Positions 8,905 through 17,478 of a stretch of 64,000 bases of DNA are shown one piece after another (within the stretch, counting starts at the first letter, position 1; each line of letters starts with the position of its first letter). Position numbers and translations under genes: made by a program. A model generated the notes under the pieces. It did no database searches. It was not told the DNA's origin and worked only from the letters and a program-made list of their open reading frames with translations. Location: NCBI RefSeq assembly GCF_000025325.1, contig NC_013745.1, positions 62,001 through 126,000 on the forward strand, written 5' to 3'. The DNA is from Haloterrigena turkmenica DSM 5511. GTDB lineage: Archaea; Halobacteriota; Halobacteria; Halobacteriales; Natrialbaceae.

Positions 8905-10134
8905 ATGGATTACAGACAGCTATCCGATCCAAACGCAGAGTATACGATGCGAGACCTCTCCGCGGAGACGATGGAGATTTCCAACTCCCGCGGGCCGCGC
9001 GACGTCGAGATTACGGACGTTCAGACGACCATCGTCGACGGCAACTACCCGTGGACGCTGGTCCGCGTCTACACCGACGCTGGACTCGTCGGCAACGGTG
9101 AATCCTACTGGGGCGCAGGCGAGCGAGAGATCATCGAGCGTATGGCGCCGTTCCTCGAGGGCGAGAACCCGCTCGACATCGACCGTCTCTACGAGCACCT
9201 CGTTCAGAAGCTCTCCGGCGAGGGATCGATCTCCGGCAAGGCGATCTCCGCGATCTCCGGCATCGAGCTCGCGCTCCACGACGTCGCCGGCAAGATCCTC
9301 GAGGTGCCGGCCTACCAGCTGCTCGGTGGCAAGTACCGCGACGAGATGCGGATGTACTGTGACTGCCACACCGAGGAGGAAGCCGACCCCGACGCCTGCG
9401 CCGACGAGGCCGAACGCGTCGTCGAGGACCTGGGGTACGACTCCCTGAAGTTCGACCTCGACGTTCCCTCGGGCCACGAGAAGGACCGCGCGAACCGTCA
9501 CCTTCGGAACCCGGAGATCGAACACAAAGCCGAGATCGTCGAGAAGGTCACCGAGCGCGTCGGCGACCGCGCCGACGTCGCCTTCGACTGCCACTGGTCG
9601 TTCAGCGCCGGCAGCGCACACCGCCTCGCCGAGCGCTTAGAGGAGTACGACGTCTGGTGGCTCGAAGACCCGATCCCGCCGGAGAACCACGACGTCCAGG
9701 AGGAGGTCACCAAGCGGACCTCGACGCCGATCACGGTCGGCGAGAACGTCTACCGCAACCACGGCAACCGTCGCCTGCTCGAGAACCAGGCCGTCGACAT
9801 TGTCGCGCCTGACGTCCCCCGCGTCGGCGGCATGCGCCAGACGAGGAAGATCGCCGACCTCGCGGACATGTACTACGTGCCGGTCGCGATGCACAACGTC
9901 TCCTCGCCGATCGGGACGATGGCGAGCATCCACGTCGGCGCGGCGATCCCGAACTCGCTGGCCGTCGAATACCACTCCTACGAACTCGGCTGGTGGTCGG
10001 ATCTCGTCGAGGAGGACATCATCGAGAACGGCTACGCCGAAGTGCCGGAGAAGCCGGGCCTCGGCCTCACGCTCGACCTCGACGCCGTTGAGGAGCATCT
10101 GGCTGACGGCGCCGAGATGTTTGACGAGGCATAA
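8905..10134 (+). CDS. xacD: enolase-superfamily aldonate dehydratase (xylonate/arabinoate dehydratase)
   Basis: A 409-residue mandelate racemase/muconate lactonizing enzyme-type protein. The N-terminal capping domain runs to about residue 150. The barrel carries KFDLD, FDCHWSF, WWLEDPIPPE and TVGENVYRN, which supply the Mg ligands, and MHNVSSPIG with the catalytic His. H. volcanii XacD (xylonate dehydratase, also acting on L-arabinoate) is of this superfamily. The context of lactonase, 2-keto-3-deoxypentonate dehydratase and semialdehyde dehydrogenase supports the same step: pentonate to 2-keto-3-deoxypentonate. The stop codon is followed 14 nt later by a three-hairpin array. Confidence 0.85.
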   Translation: MDYRQLSDPNAEYTMRDLSAETMEISNSRGPRDVEITDVQTTIVDGNYPWTLVRVYTDAGLVGNGESYWGAGEREIIERMAPFLEGENPLDIDRLYEHLVQKLSGEGSISGKAISAISGIELALHDVAGKILEVPAYQLLGGKYRDEMRMYCDCHTEEEADPDACADEAERVVEDLGYDSLKFDLDVPSGHEKDRANRHLRNPEIEHKAEIVEKVTERVGDRADVAFDCHWSFSAGSAHRLAERLEEYDVWWLEDPIPPENHDVQEEVTKRTSTPITVGENVYRNHGNRRLLENQAVDIVAPDVPRVGGMRQTRKIADLADMYYVPVAMHNVSSPIGTMASIHVGAAIPNSLAVEYHSYELGWWSDLVEEDIIENGYAEVPEKPGLGLTLDLDAVEEHLADGAEMFDEA

Positions 10135-10148
10135 GCTGACGTCAAGCT

Positions 10149-10208
10149 CGCAAATCTCTGATTTGCGTTGTTCGACGAAGCGTGAGCTTCGTCGGGCTCG
10201 CTGAGCCC
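10149..10208. repeat. array of three tandem perfect hairpins
   Basis: Three perfect inverted repeats follow one another. Unit 1 has arms CGCAAATC/GATTTGCG with loop TCT (10149-10167). Unit 2 has arms GACGAAGC/GCTTCGTC with loop GTGA (10174-10193). Unit 3 has arms GGGCTC/GAGCCC with loop GCT (10194-10208). No long T run follows. It could end the dehydratase transcript or be a mobile palindromic element. The geometry matches the arrays inside the IS6-type relics at 48123-48238 and 51977-52041. Confidence 0.8.
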
Positions 10209-10565
10209 TACTCAGCGGTCGGCTGACGCGGTACGAGCCGCCGTCGAACTCTCCGAGCGTTGTTCACGCTGTCCCATAGCAACATCGTGTCCGCAACGCT
10301 TCGATCCGGTGGGCCGAGAGAACGCGGGAACGGGACGAATCGAGGTGGTAGTCGAGAATCGACGACTCCCCGCCGACGGCGGCTTTTCCGCGACCTCTGA
10401 CGTTTTCCGGCGCTTCGCAGACGTCTTCTATACAGCATGTAACTCGTTTCAGTGACTACGATAGCACTTGCTCGTTCGCTAGCGACTGCCTCGAGCGCGC
10501 TACGCTGTGTCGAGTCCGGTACGCGATCGGCTGATTACGCTGATCACGCGTTCGGCAACGACGGT
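10209..10565. other. intergenic stretch without a convincing gene
   Basis: No ORF with haloarchaeal codon bias is seen. It lies between the convergent dehydratase and GntP genes. Confidence 0.5.
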
Positions 10566-10570
10566 ACGGT

Positions 10571-10576
10571 AAAAAA
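10571..10576 (-). terminator. oligo-T terminator of the GntP gene
   Basis: A T6 run on the minus strand, 21 nt past the stop of the permease, within T-rich sequence with a second TTTT just before it. This fits the oligo-T terminators of archaea. Confidence 0.4.
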
Positions 10577-10596
10577 CGGCGAAAACGAGTCGGCGC

Positions 10597-11988
10597 TTAC
10601 GCCAGCGGAAGGATCGTCGAGAACATGAGCGTGCTCAGCAGGCCGACGATCCCGATGAGGGTAGTCGCGACGGTCCACGTCTTCAGCGTCTCAGCTTGCG
10701 TGAGGCCGCCGATTTCCTTGACGATCCAGAAGCCGCTGTCGTTGTACCACGAACAGAACGACGCCCCGGCACCGATGGACATGACGAGGTACGCGGTGTT
10801 AACGTCGAGTCCGCTCGCTAGCGGCCCCATGATGCCGGCGGTCGTAACGATCGCGACCGTCGCCGACCCCTGAACGAGACGGACGCCCGCGGCGATCACC
10901 CACGCCGTCACGAGCAGTCCGAGACCGATCCCTTCCAGCCCGTTCGCGATGTACTCGCCGGCGCCGGCCGCCTGGAGCATCGCACCGAATGCGCCACCGG
11001 CGGCGGTGATGGCGGCGATGTTACCGCCGCTCTTGAGCGCGTCCGTGAGCTCGTCGGAGAACGTATCGCTGTCGAGATTGCTCATCCGGTAGTACGTGAA
11101 CGCCGCCGCGAGTGCGGCCACCGTGAGCGCGAGGTTCGGGTCGCCGAAGAAGCCCGTGACGTCGCCCACCGACGCATCTTCCCCGAGGAGCGTCTGCGTG
11201 GTCGTGTCCGCAGTCACGAGGAGGACGGCGAGCAGAATCGGGAGGAGCGACTCGAACAATCCGGGGAGCTGACTCGTTTCGACCTCGTTTTGCTCCTCGA
11301 GTTCTTCGACCGTCGTCCCCATCGTGTCTCGGAGCGGGATCTCAATTCGCTTGTTGATCCAGTACCCGTAGCCCAGTCCCGAGATGAGCGCAGTCGGAAA
11401 ACCGACGAGGACGCCGATCGCAATAGTGCTTCCTAGGTTGGCGCCCACCTCGTCGACGGCGAGCAGCGGGCCGGGGGTCGGCGGAACGAAGCCGTGCGTG
11501 ACCACGCCGGCGGCGCCCATGGCGACGATGTACAGCGCGTAGTTCTTCCCCTTACGTGCGCGAGCGGACCGCGCTAACGGCGCGAGCAGGTAGAAGACGT
11601 TGTCGAAGAACACGGGAATGGACATGATGAAACTGCTGCCGAACAGCGAAATTTCCGTGTTATCTTCGCCGAAGACGCTCGTGAACGACCGAACGATCCG
11701 ATTGGCGGCGCCGCTTTCGACCATCGCTTTGCCGATGATCGCCGCCATCAGGATGGGAATACCGATGCCGGCCATGTTGTTACCGAACGCCGTCGCGAAC
11801 TCTCCGGGCACGTCGGCGAACGCGATCGCCGGCGCGACGATGCCGACCGTAAACCCGGCGACGACAAGCGAAACAAACGCCGGGAGGTCGAGGACGACCA
11901 GTAGCAGGAGGATCGCAACGATTCCTACGATAACTGCGACCAGTGGTTCGTGGCCACCGAGCTGTAATACCGTATTGTTTACCATCAT
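10597..11988 (-). CDS. GntP family gluconate-type permease
   Basis: A 463-residue membrane protein of the gluconate:H+ symporter (GntP) family with about a dozen hydrophobic segments. Recognisable stretches are ILMAAIIGKAMVESGAA, SIPVFFDNVFYLLAP (the family FFD motif), HGFVPPTPGPLL and ASFCSWYNDSGFWIV. It probably imports aldonates such as xylonate, arabinoate or gluconate, which would enter the pathway at the dehydratase. The start at 11988 fits the TATA element at 12010-12021; ATGs at 12006 and 12003 lie too close to it. Confidence 0.9.
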   Translation of the reverse strand: MMVNNTVLQLGGHEPLVAVIVGIVAILLLLVVLDLPAFVSLVVAGFTVGIVAPAIAFADVPGEFATAFGNNMAGIGIPILMAAIIGKAMVESGAANRIVRSFTSVFGEDNTEISLFGSSFIMSIPVFFDNVFYLLAPLARSARARKGKNYALYIVAMGAAGVVTHGFVPPTPGPLLAVDEVGANLGSTIAIGVLVGFPTALISGLGYGYWINKRIEIPLRDTMGTTVEELEEQNEVETSQLPGLFESLLPILLAVLLVTADTTTQTLLGEDASVGDVTGFFGDPNLALTVAALAAAFTYYRMSNLDSDTFSDELTDALKSGGNIAAITAAGGAFGAMLQAAGAGEYIANGLEGIGLGLLVTAWVIAAGVRLVQGSATVAIVTTAGIMGPLASGLDVNTAYLVMSIGAGASFCSWYNDSGFWIVKEIGGLTQAETLKTWTVATTLIGIVGLLSTLMFSTILPLA

Positions 11989-12009
11989 AATACGGTCACT
12001 CATCATCCT

Positions 12010-12021
12010 TCTTTATCTTTT
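12010..12021 (-). promoter_or_regulatory. TATA region for GntP gene
   Basis: AAAAGATAAAGA-type sequence on the minus strand, 22-33 nt upstream of the ATG at 11988. Confidence 0.45.
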
Positions 12022-12398
12022 TGTGTGTTTCAGATTCAATTCGCTGTGACATTATCAGCGAACGTGAGCGAATTTCCGATAATAGAGCGACGGACGAGTG
12101 CACTCACGGCGGTCGTGGTCGATCACGCGGGATCATCTCCGAGTGGCTACGATAGCAGTGGACTCGAGGAGGCGGTAGAACGATCCGTCGTCGCGATTGG
12201 CGGTCAGTATGCAGCCCTCGCAGCGTCACCGTTCGATCGGCGAAATGCGGTTCAGTCGGTGCTACGGCACTGATTCGAAGAAAAAATCGGTACCGCACGT
12301 CGAACCCGTTCGCAGCCGACGTCGGTCGCAAGTTGAATCGTTCGACCGCCAATACATCGATCCACGCGGATGACGCGGCGTTGCGCCTCGTCAGCCCG
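12022..12398. other. intergenic stretch, no convincing gene
   Basis: An 82-codon ORF (12025-12273, +) exists but matches nothing recognised and starts inside the GntP promoter region. Confidence 0.4.
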
Positions 12399-13838
12399 TC
12401 AGTAGTTGTCGTAGACCGTCTTGCTGATCTGGTAGAAGTCCAGTCCGGCGTCGCCCTGCTCGCGGTAGGTCTCGCTCGAGGAGTCCTTCATGCCGCCGAA
12501 GGGGACGTGCAGTTCGAGACCGGTGGTCTTCTCGTTGATCTTGACGACGCCCGCTTCGACCTCCTCGACGAAGCGGTTCGCCTCGGTGTGGTCGTCCGTG
12601 ACGACGCTGGCCGAGAGGCCGAAGTCGACGTCGTTGGCGACCTCGACGCCCTCGTCGAAGTCGCTCACGGGGATCACTGCGAGGACCGGCCCGAAGACCT
12701 CCTCCTGTGCGAGGCGCATGTCGTTGTCCACGTCGGAGAAGACGGCGGGCTCGACGAAGTAGCCCTCGCGGTCGAGTTCGTTCCCGCCGCACTCGAGGGT
12801 CGCGCCCTCGTCTTCGGCGATGTCGACGTACTCGAGGGTGCTCTCGAGTTCGGACTCGCTGACGTGGGGGCCCATACCGGGGTCGTCCAGCCCGTGGCCG
12901 TGGTCGATGGCCTCGGCTCGCTCGACGATCGCCTCGACGAACTCGTCGTAGACGTCCTCGTGAACGATCGCGCGAGACGCGGCCGTACATGCTTGCCCGG
13001 TGACGCCGAACGCGCCCGCAGAGACGATGTCGGCCGCTTCCTCGACGTCCGCGCTGTCGGTGACGAGGGTGGGGTTCTTGCCACCCATCTCCAGCTGGAC
13101 GCGCTTGCCGTCCTCGGTCGCGGTGTCGTAGACCGCGTTCCCGACCTGCGTGCTGCCGGTGAAGGAGACGGCGTCGACCGCGGAGTGGCCGGCGATCGCG
13201 TCCCCGACCGTGCTCCCGGGACCGGTGACGACGTTGATGACGCCGTCGGGGAGGCCGGCCTCCTCGAGGGCGGACGCCATCTCGTGGACGACGCCGGGCG
13301 CCAGCGTCGCCGGCTTGATGACGATGGTGTTACCCGCGGCCAGCGCGGGCGCGATCTTCCAGGCCGGGATGGCGATGGGGTAGTTCCACGGCGTGATCAG
13401 ACCGGCGACGCCGAGCGGTTCGTTCTTCGTGTAGAGGTTCGTGTTGCGGGCGCTGGAGCTTTTGACCGTGCCGCCGAGATCGCTGGCCTTGGCGCCGTAG
13501 TAGTGGAAGATGTCGATCGCGCGCTGTACCTCGCCGGCGGCCTCGCTCCAGGTCTTGCCCTCCTCGCGGACGAGCAGTTCGGTGAGGTCGTCCTTGCGCT
13601 GGGCGAGCAGCGAGCCGGTCTCGGTGAGGATGCGGCCGCGCTCGGGGCCGGGGGTCGTTCCCCAGTCGTCGCTCGCCGCGTCGGCGGCCTCGATGGCCTG
13701 TTCCGTGTCCTCGGCATCGGACTGGGGATAGGTCGCGACGACTTCCTCCGGGCTCGCCGGATCGGTCGTTTCGAACGTTTCGCCGGTGTGTGATTCGGTC
13801 CACTCGCCGTTGACGTAATTCAGGCGGTCGTCAGGCAT
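12399..13838 (-). CDS. xacF: aldehyde dehydrogenase, 2-oxoglutarate semialdehyde dehydrogenase type
   Basis: A 479-residue NAD(P)-dependent aldehyde dehydrogenase. The Rossmann segment SFTGSTQVGNAV lies near residue 220, the general-base Glu in LEMGGKNP, the nucleophile Cys in GQACTAASR, and EVFGPVLAV and the C-terminal VPFGGMKDSS are typical. The last step of the oxidative pentose route oxidises 2-oxoglutarate semialdehyde to 2-oxoglutarate. The divergent neighbour is the dehydratase making that semialdehyde, which gives the assignment. The start at 13838 (MPDDRLNYVNGEW) matches family length; the longer frame adds 21 atypical residues. Confidence 0.85.
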   Translation of the reverse strand: MPDDRLNYVNGEWTESHTGETFETTDPASPEEVVATYPQSDAEDTEQAIEAADAASDDWGTTPGPERGRILTETGSLLAQRKDDLTELLVREEGKTWSEAAGEVQRAIDIFHYYGAKASDLGGTVKSSSARNTNLYTKNEPLGVAGLITPWNYPIAIPAWKIAPALAAGNTIVIKPATLAPGVVHEMASALEEAGLPDGVINVVTGPGSTVGDAIAGHSAVDAVSFTGSTQVGNAVYDTATEDGKRVQLEMGGKNPTLVTDSADVEEAADIVSAGAFGVTGQACTAASRAIVHEDVYDEFVEAIVERAEAIDHGHGLDDPGMGPHVSESELESTLEYVDIAEDEGATLECGGNELDREGYFVEPAVFSDVDNDMRLAQEEVFGPVLAVIPVSDFDEGVEVANDVDFGLSASVVTDDHTEANRFVEEVEAGVVKINEKTTGLELHVPFGGMKDSSSETYREQGDAGLDFYQISKTVYDNY

Positions 13839-13916
13839 ACACCTGTAGTTCGGACTATGGTCTGATAACGTTTTGTGATTCGACGAGAGCCGTCCCGACA
13901 TCTGCCACGGACGGGA

Positions 13917-13924
13917 GTTTTATT
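13917..13924 (+). promoter_or_regulatory. TATA box for 2-keto-3-deoxypentonate dehydratase gene
   Basis: TTTTATTA, 25-32 nt before the ATG at 13949, in the divergent gap with the aldehyde dehydrogenase gene. Confidence 0.5.
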
Positions 13925-13948
13925 ACCAAGAAGCAACTTTGACTGCTC

Positions 13949-14815
13949 ATGCGGTATCATCGCCTTCCCGATGGAGACGGGTATAGACTGATTGCCGACG
14001 ATGGAGACGCTGCCTACGATCTGACGGCGGTTAAACCTCGTCTCGACGAATTTACTGAACTCGCCGCGGCGGCGAACGTCGCCGATACGGACGTCGACGA
14101 GCTCGCGGAAACGCTCGTAGAAACCGCGCCGACGGTCGACCGCGAGGCCTTAGACGACAGCGCGCTGCCGATCGTCCCCGACGAGGTCTGGGCGGCCGGC
14201 GTCACCTACGAGATCAGCGAGGAAGCCCGCGAGGCCGAAAGCGGCATGCCGGAGATGTACGTGCAGGTCTACGAGGCCGAGCGGCCGGAGATCTTCTTCA
14301 AGGCGACGCCGAGTCGAACCGTCGGGCCCGACGAACCGGTCGGCATCCGCGCGGACTCGGCCTGGGACGTCCCCGAACCGGAGCTGGGGATCGTCCTCTA
14401 CGACGGCGAGATCGTCGGCTACACGATCGGCAATGACATGAGCAGCCGCTCGATCGAGGGCGAGAACCCGCTCTACCTCCCGCAGGCGAAGGTATACGAC
14501 AAGTGCTGTTCGATCGGCCCCTGCGTCGCGTCGGCCGAAAGCGTCGGCGACCCCCACGAGCTGACGATGACGATGGAGATCAGCCGCGACGGGGAGACGC
14601 TCTACGAGGGCGAAACCTCGACCGGCGAGATGGACCGCTCCTGCGAGGAACTCGTCGAGTACTGGTGCGATCACAACTCCGTCCCGCAGAACGGCGTTCT
14701 CCTCACCGGAACGTCGCTCGTCCCGGACGACGGGTTCACGCTCCGTCCGGACGACGAGGTGCGCATCGAGATCGACCAGATCGGCGAACTCGTGAACACA
14801 GTCGTTGAAGTATGA
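13949..14815 (+). CDS. xacE: FAH-fold 2-keto-3-deoxypentonate dehydratase
   Basis: A 288-residue fumarylacetoacetate hydrolase-superfamily protein. Mg ligands and active-site residues appear in PEMYVQVYEAERPEIFFK, DVPEPELGIVL (Glu-x-Glu), YTIGNDMSSRSIEG (Asp) and QAKVYDKCCSIGP. It resembles the H. volcanii enzyme that dehydrates 2-keto-3-deoxyxylonate/arabinoate to 2-oxoglutarate semialdehyde. It is divergent from the semialdehyde dehydrogenase and ~100 nt upstream of the GH4 gene. A close paralogue lies at 42385-43257, with long identical stretches from residue ~85 onward. Confidence 0.87.
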   Translation: MRYHRLPDGDGYRLIADDGDAAYDLTAVKPRLDEFTELAAAANVADTDVDELAETLVETAPTVDREALDDSALPIVPDEVWAAGVTYEISEEAREAESGMPEMYVQVYEAERPEIFFKATPSRTVGPDEPVGIRADSAWDVPEPELGIVLYDGEIVGYTIGNDMSSRSIEGENPLYLPQAKVYDKCCSIGPCVASAESVGDPHELTMTMEISRDGETLYEGETSTGEMDRSCEELVEYWCDHNSVPQNGVLLTGTSLVPDDGFTLRPDDEVRIEIDQIGELVNTVVEV

Positions 14816-14881
14816 GCCGTCGTGAGGAACCGTCAGCGAGACGAATTCACGGAATTCGACCGCTGCGGAAGAGCCCACGCG

Positions 14882-14887
14882 TATAAG
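14882..14887 (+). promoter_or_regulatory. TATA box for GH4 gene
   Basis: TATAAG, 25-30 nt before the ATG at 14912. Confidence 0.5.
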
Positions 14888-14911
14888 CGATAGCGAACGT
14901 CGTTTTAACCA

Positions 14912-16231
14912 ATGGCAGACATCACTTTCATCGGAGCCGGGAGTGTCGTGTTCGCGAAGAACCTGATGACGGATATCTTTTCGTTCGAGCGCCTGCGAGA
15001 CAGCACGATCACGCTGATGGATATCGATCCGCAGCGGTTGGATCGGGCCGCCGAGATCGGCGAGGCCATCGTCGATTCCCACGATCTCCCGGGGGAGATC
15101 CGCGCGACGACCGATAGGCGCGAGGCCCTCGAGGGCACTGACTACGTCTTCAACATGATCAACGTCGGCGGCGAAGCGCCGTTCGAGAACGAGATCCGAA
15201 TTCCCGAGGAGTACGGGGTCAAGCAGGCTGTCGGCGACACGCTCGGTCCCGGCGGCGTCTTCCGGGCGCTGCGAACCGCCCCGACGGTGCTCGATATCGC
15301 CCGCGATATGGAGGAACTGTGTCCCGACGCGCTCCTGTTGAACTACACGAACCCGATGGCGATCCTCTGTTGGGCGGTCGACGAGGCGACCGATATCGAC
15401 GTGGTGGGACTCTGTCACAGCGTCCAGCACACGACCGCGGCCATCGGCCGGTATCTCGACGTCCCCAGCGAAGAGCTCCAGCACTGGGTCGCCGGCATCA
15501 ACCACATGGCGTGGTACCTCGAGCTAGAACACGACGGTCAGGACTGTTACCCGGCCCTGCGCGACGCCGCGGACGATCCCGACGTCTACGCGCAGGATCC
15601 GGTCCGGTTCGACGTGATGGACCACTTCGGGGCGTTCATCACGGAATCGAGCCACCACCTGAGCGAGTACCTCCCGTACTTCCGGACGGACCAGGACGTC
15701 ATCGACGACCTGACCCCCGAGGAAGACTTTGGCCACTACACGATCGAGTGGATGCCGACGGGACGGTATCTCGAACACTGGCGCTCCTACCAGCCGGATC
15801 TCGAGGGCGAGGTCGAGATCACCGAGGACGACGTCTCGCTCGAGCGCTCTCCCGAGTACGGCTCTCGGATCGTCCACTCGATCGAGACGGACGAGGTGCG
15901 GCGCATGAATCTCAACGTTCGGAACGACACCGGCGCGATTTCGAACCTTCCGGACGACTCGTGCGTCGAGGTGCCGTGTCTGATCGACGGACGGGGGATT
16001 CACCCCTGTTCCGTCGGTGACCTGCCGTCCCAGCTCGCGGCGCTGAACCGGACGAATATCGGCGTTCAGGAACGCGCGGTGACCGCGATACTCGAGCAAG
16101 ACGAAACCGCGCTTCGCCAGGCGGTGAAACTCGATCCGCTCACCGCGGCCGAACTCGATCTCGAGACGATTGACGAGATGGTCGACGACCTGCTGGCCGT
16201 GAACGCCGAGTATCTGCCCGAACTGGACTGA
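14912..16231 (+). CDS. GH4 family NAD/metal-dependent alpha-glycosidase
   Basis: A 439-residue glycoside hydrolase family 4 protein. The N-terminal Rossmann motif is IGAGSVVFAK. NYTNPMAI and GLCHSVQH (Cys-His metal site) and the GINHMAW His follow. The family uses NAD+ and Mn2+ in a redox-elimination mechanism and is cytoplasmic. The NPM/CHS pattern resembles MelA-type alpha-galactosidases and alpha-glucuronidase/galacturonidase relatives rather than 6-phospho enzymes. In a plant-polysaccharide locus it may cut alpha-galactosyl or alpha-uronosyl side groups. The specificity is inference. Confidence 0.85.
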   Translation: MADITFIGAGSVVFAKNLMTDIFSFERLRDSTITLMDIDPQRLDRAAEIGEAIVDSHDLPGEIRATTDRREALEGTDYVFNMINVGGEAPFENEIRIPEEYGVKQAVGDTLGPGGVFRALRTAPTVLDIARDMEELCPDALLLNYTNPMAILCWAVDEATDIDVVGLCHSVQHTTAAIGRYLDVPSEELQHWVAGINHMAWYLELEHDGQDCYPALRDAADDPDVYAQDPVRFDVMDHFGAFITESSHHLSEYLPYFRTDQDVIDDLTPEEDFGHYTIEWMPTGRYLEHWRSYQPDLEGEVEITEDDVSLERSPEYGSRIVHSIETDEVRRMNLNVRNDTGAISNLPDDSCVEVPCLIDGRGIHPCSVGDLPSQLAALNRTNIGVQERAVTAILEQDETALRQAVKLDPLTAAELDLETIDEMVDDLLAVNAEYLPELD

Positions 16232-16247
16232 CGCTCCCGAACGACAT

Positions 16248-16277
16248 CGCTTCTCGACCACTGTTCTCCGCAAAACG
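16248..16277. repeat. 30-nt dispersed element, copy 1
   Basis: Begins CGCTTCTCGAC and ends TCCGCAAAACG. It matches 23722-23753 except for two substitutions and a 2-nt gap. It lies 17 nt after the GH4 stop. Confidence 0.5.
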
Positions 16278-16626
16278 CGGACTCGTTGCGATGGCGATAG
16301 CGAGCGCTGACTCGACGTGATGGTCTGCTCCGGAGCGTTCACCGCGAAATTGAGCCGCCAGTAGATCACGGGAGCAATTCGCACTGCACGACCGAGTGGC
16401 TGCCGACGGGACGGTAACACTCATTACGGCCAACCCGAGTCTAGTACAAAATGCACGCTCGACGAGGGTTCGACGGGACGGCGAATCGGTCGAGCCACTG
16501 GAGCGACCGACGGCAGTCGAGTAACCGCCGGCTGAGCGGCCAGTCAACGGCTCGCGTCGCAGGCGACGGGACGATTGATCCGATTTGTTGGGTAACGACG
16601 CGACGATGCGCGTTACGGGTGCGACA
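16278..16626. other. intergenic stretch without a gene
   Basis: No coding ORF is seen between the repeat and the DUF624 gene, and no clear TATA box. Confidence 0.4.
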
Positions 16627-17232
16627 ATGAATACGTCAGACGACATCCGTTCGGTCCACCACGGGCTCGGGGTGGCGTTCAAATCCGCGTACAATCACAG
16701 CGGTACGATGGTCCTCGTTAGCCTCCTCTGGGTCATCGCATCGCTTCCGCTCATCACCATCGGGCCGGCGACGCTCGCCGCCTACAAGGCCGTGCTGACG
16801 CTCCGCGAAGAGGGAGAGATCGACCGCGAGGCGGTCGTCTCCACGCTCTCACAGCACTGGCACAATTCGGTGCTCCTCAGCGGCGTGTTCGTCGCCTTCG
16901 CCGCCGTCACCGTCGGCTACGCCACCAACTACGTTCTGACGGGAGCCGTGCAGTCGGGCACCCTCGCGGTCGTCGCGTGCTACCTGACCGCCCACCTCAG
17001 CGCCGTGCTCGTCGTGGCGTTCGTCCGCTTAGCGGAAGGCAACGCGGTATACGACGCGGTTACGGGCGGCTACTCCTGGACCGCCACGCATCCGTTCGAC
17101 ACCGTCCTCCTCGGCTTCGTCAGCATCGGACTGTTCGTCCTCTGCGCCGTTCTCACGGTTACCGTGTGTCTGGCGTTCCCGTTCCTCTTGTTCACCTTCC
17201 ACGTTGCCGTCGTCGCCGAACGTGAGGGATAA
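16627..17232 (+). CDS. DUF624/YesL-like membrane protein
   Basis: A 201-residue integral membrane protein with about five hydrophobic segments (VLVSLLWVIASLPLITIG, a second near GVFVAFAAVTVGYA, then LAVVACYLTAHL and two near the C-terminus). DUF624 (YesL) proteins in bacteria sit beside ABC importers for rhamnogalacturonan and arabino-oligosaccharides. Occurrence here in the same kind of locus supports a link to sugar transport, though the function is unknown. ATG 16627 is chosen; ATGs at 16585 and 16606 are in frame. Confidence 0.75.
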   Translation: MNTSDDIRSVHHGLGVAFKSAYNHSGTMVLVSLLWVIASLPLITIGPATLAAYKAVLTLREEGEIDREAVVSTLSQHWHNSVLLSGVFVAFAAVTVGYATNYVLTGAVQSGTLAVVACYLTAHLSAVLVVAFVRLAEGNAVYDAVTGGYSWTATHPFDTVLLGFVSIGLFVLCAVLTVTVCLAFPFLLFTFHVAVVAEREG

Positions 17233-17478
17233 CATTCGGATAGCTATTCATAAACATCGCTCCCGACCGGGGTGGCTCCGCTGCGTTACGCGGTGCGTCA
17301 CGTGGTACTTCGGAGCGATAAGCGCGATCGACCCGTATCGACTCGGCTCCGGTCTCGGTCCGTCCGATCGACACCGCGATTCGGTCGCGTGGCGAACCGA
17401 CGACCGAGTCGTTTCGTTTCACCTCGGGGAAAGACTATTGTATGCAAATATTGATAGTGATATTGTGGTGACGGATCC

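Noticed and set aside
10149-10208. Reading the three hairpins as a simple intrinsic terminator
   Set aside because: There is no T run after any stem, and the matching arrays inside transposase genes are not at transcript ends.
12025-12273. 82-codon plus-strand ORF between GntP and the aldehyde dehydrogenase genes
   Set aside because: It begins inside the GntP promoter region, has no recognisable family and no TATA box at the right distance.
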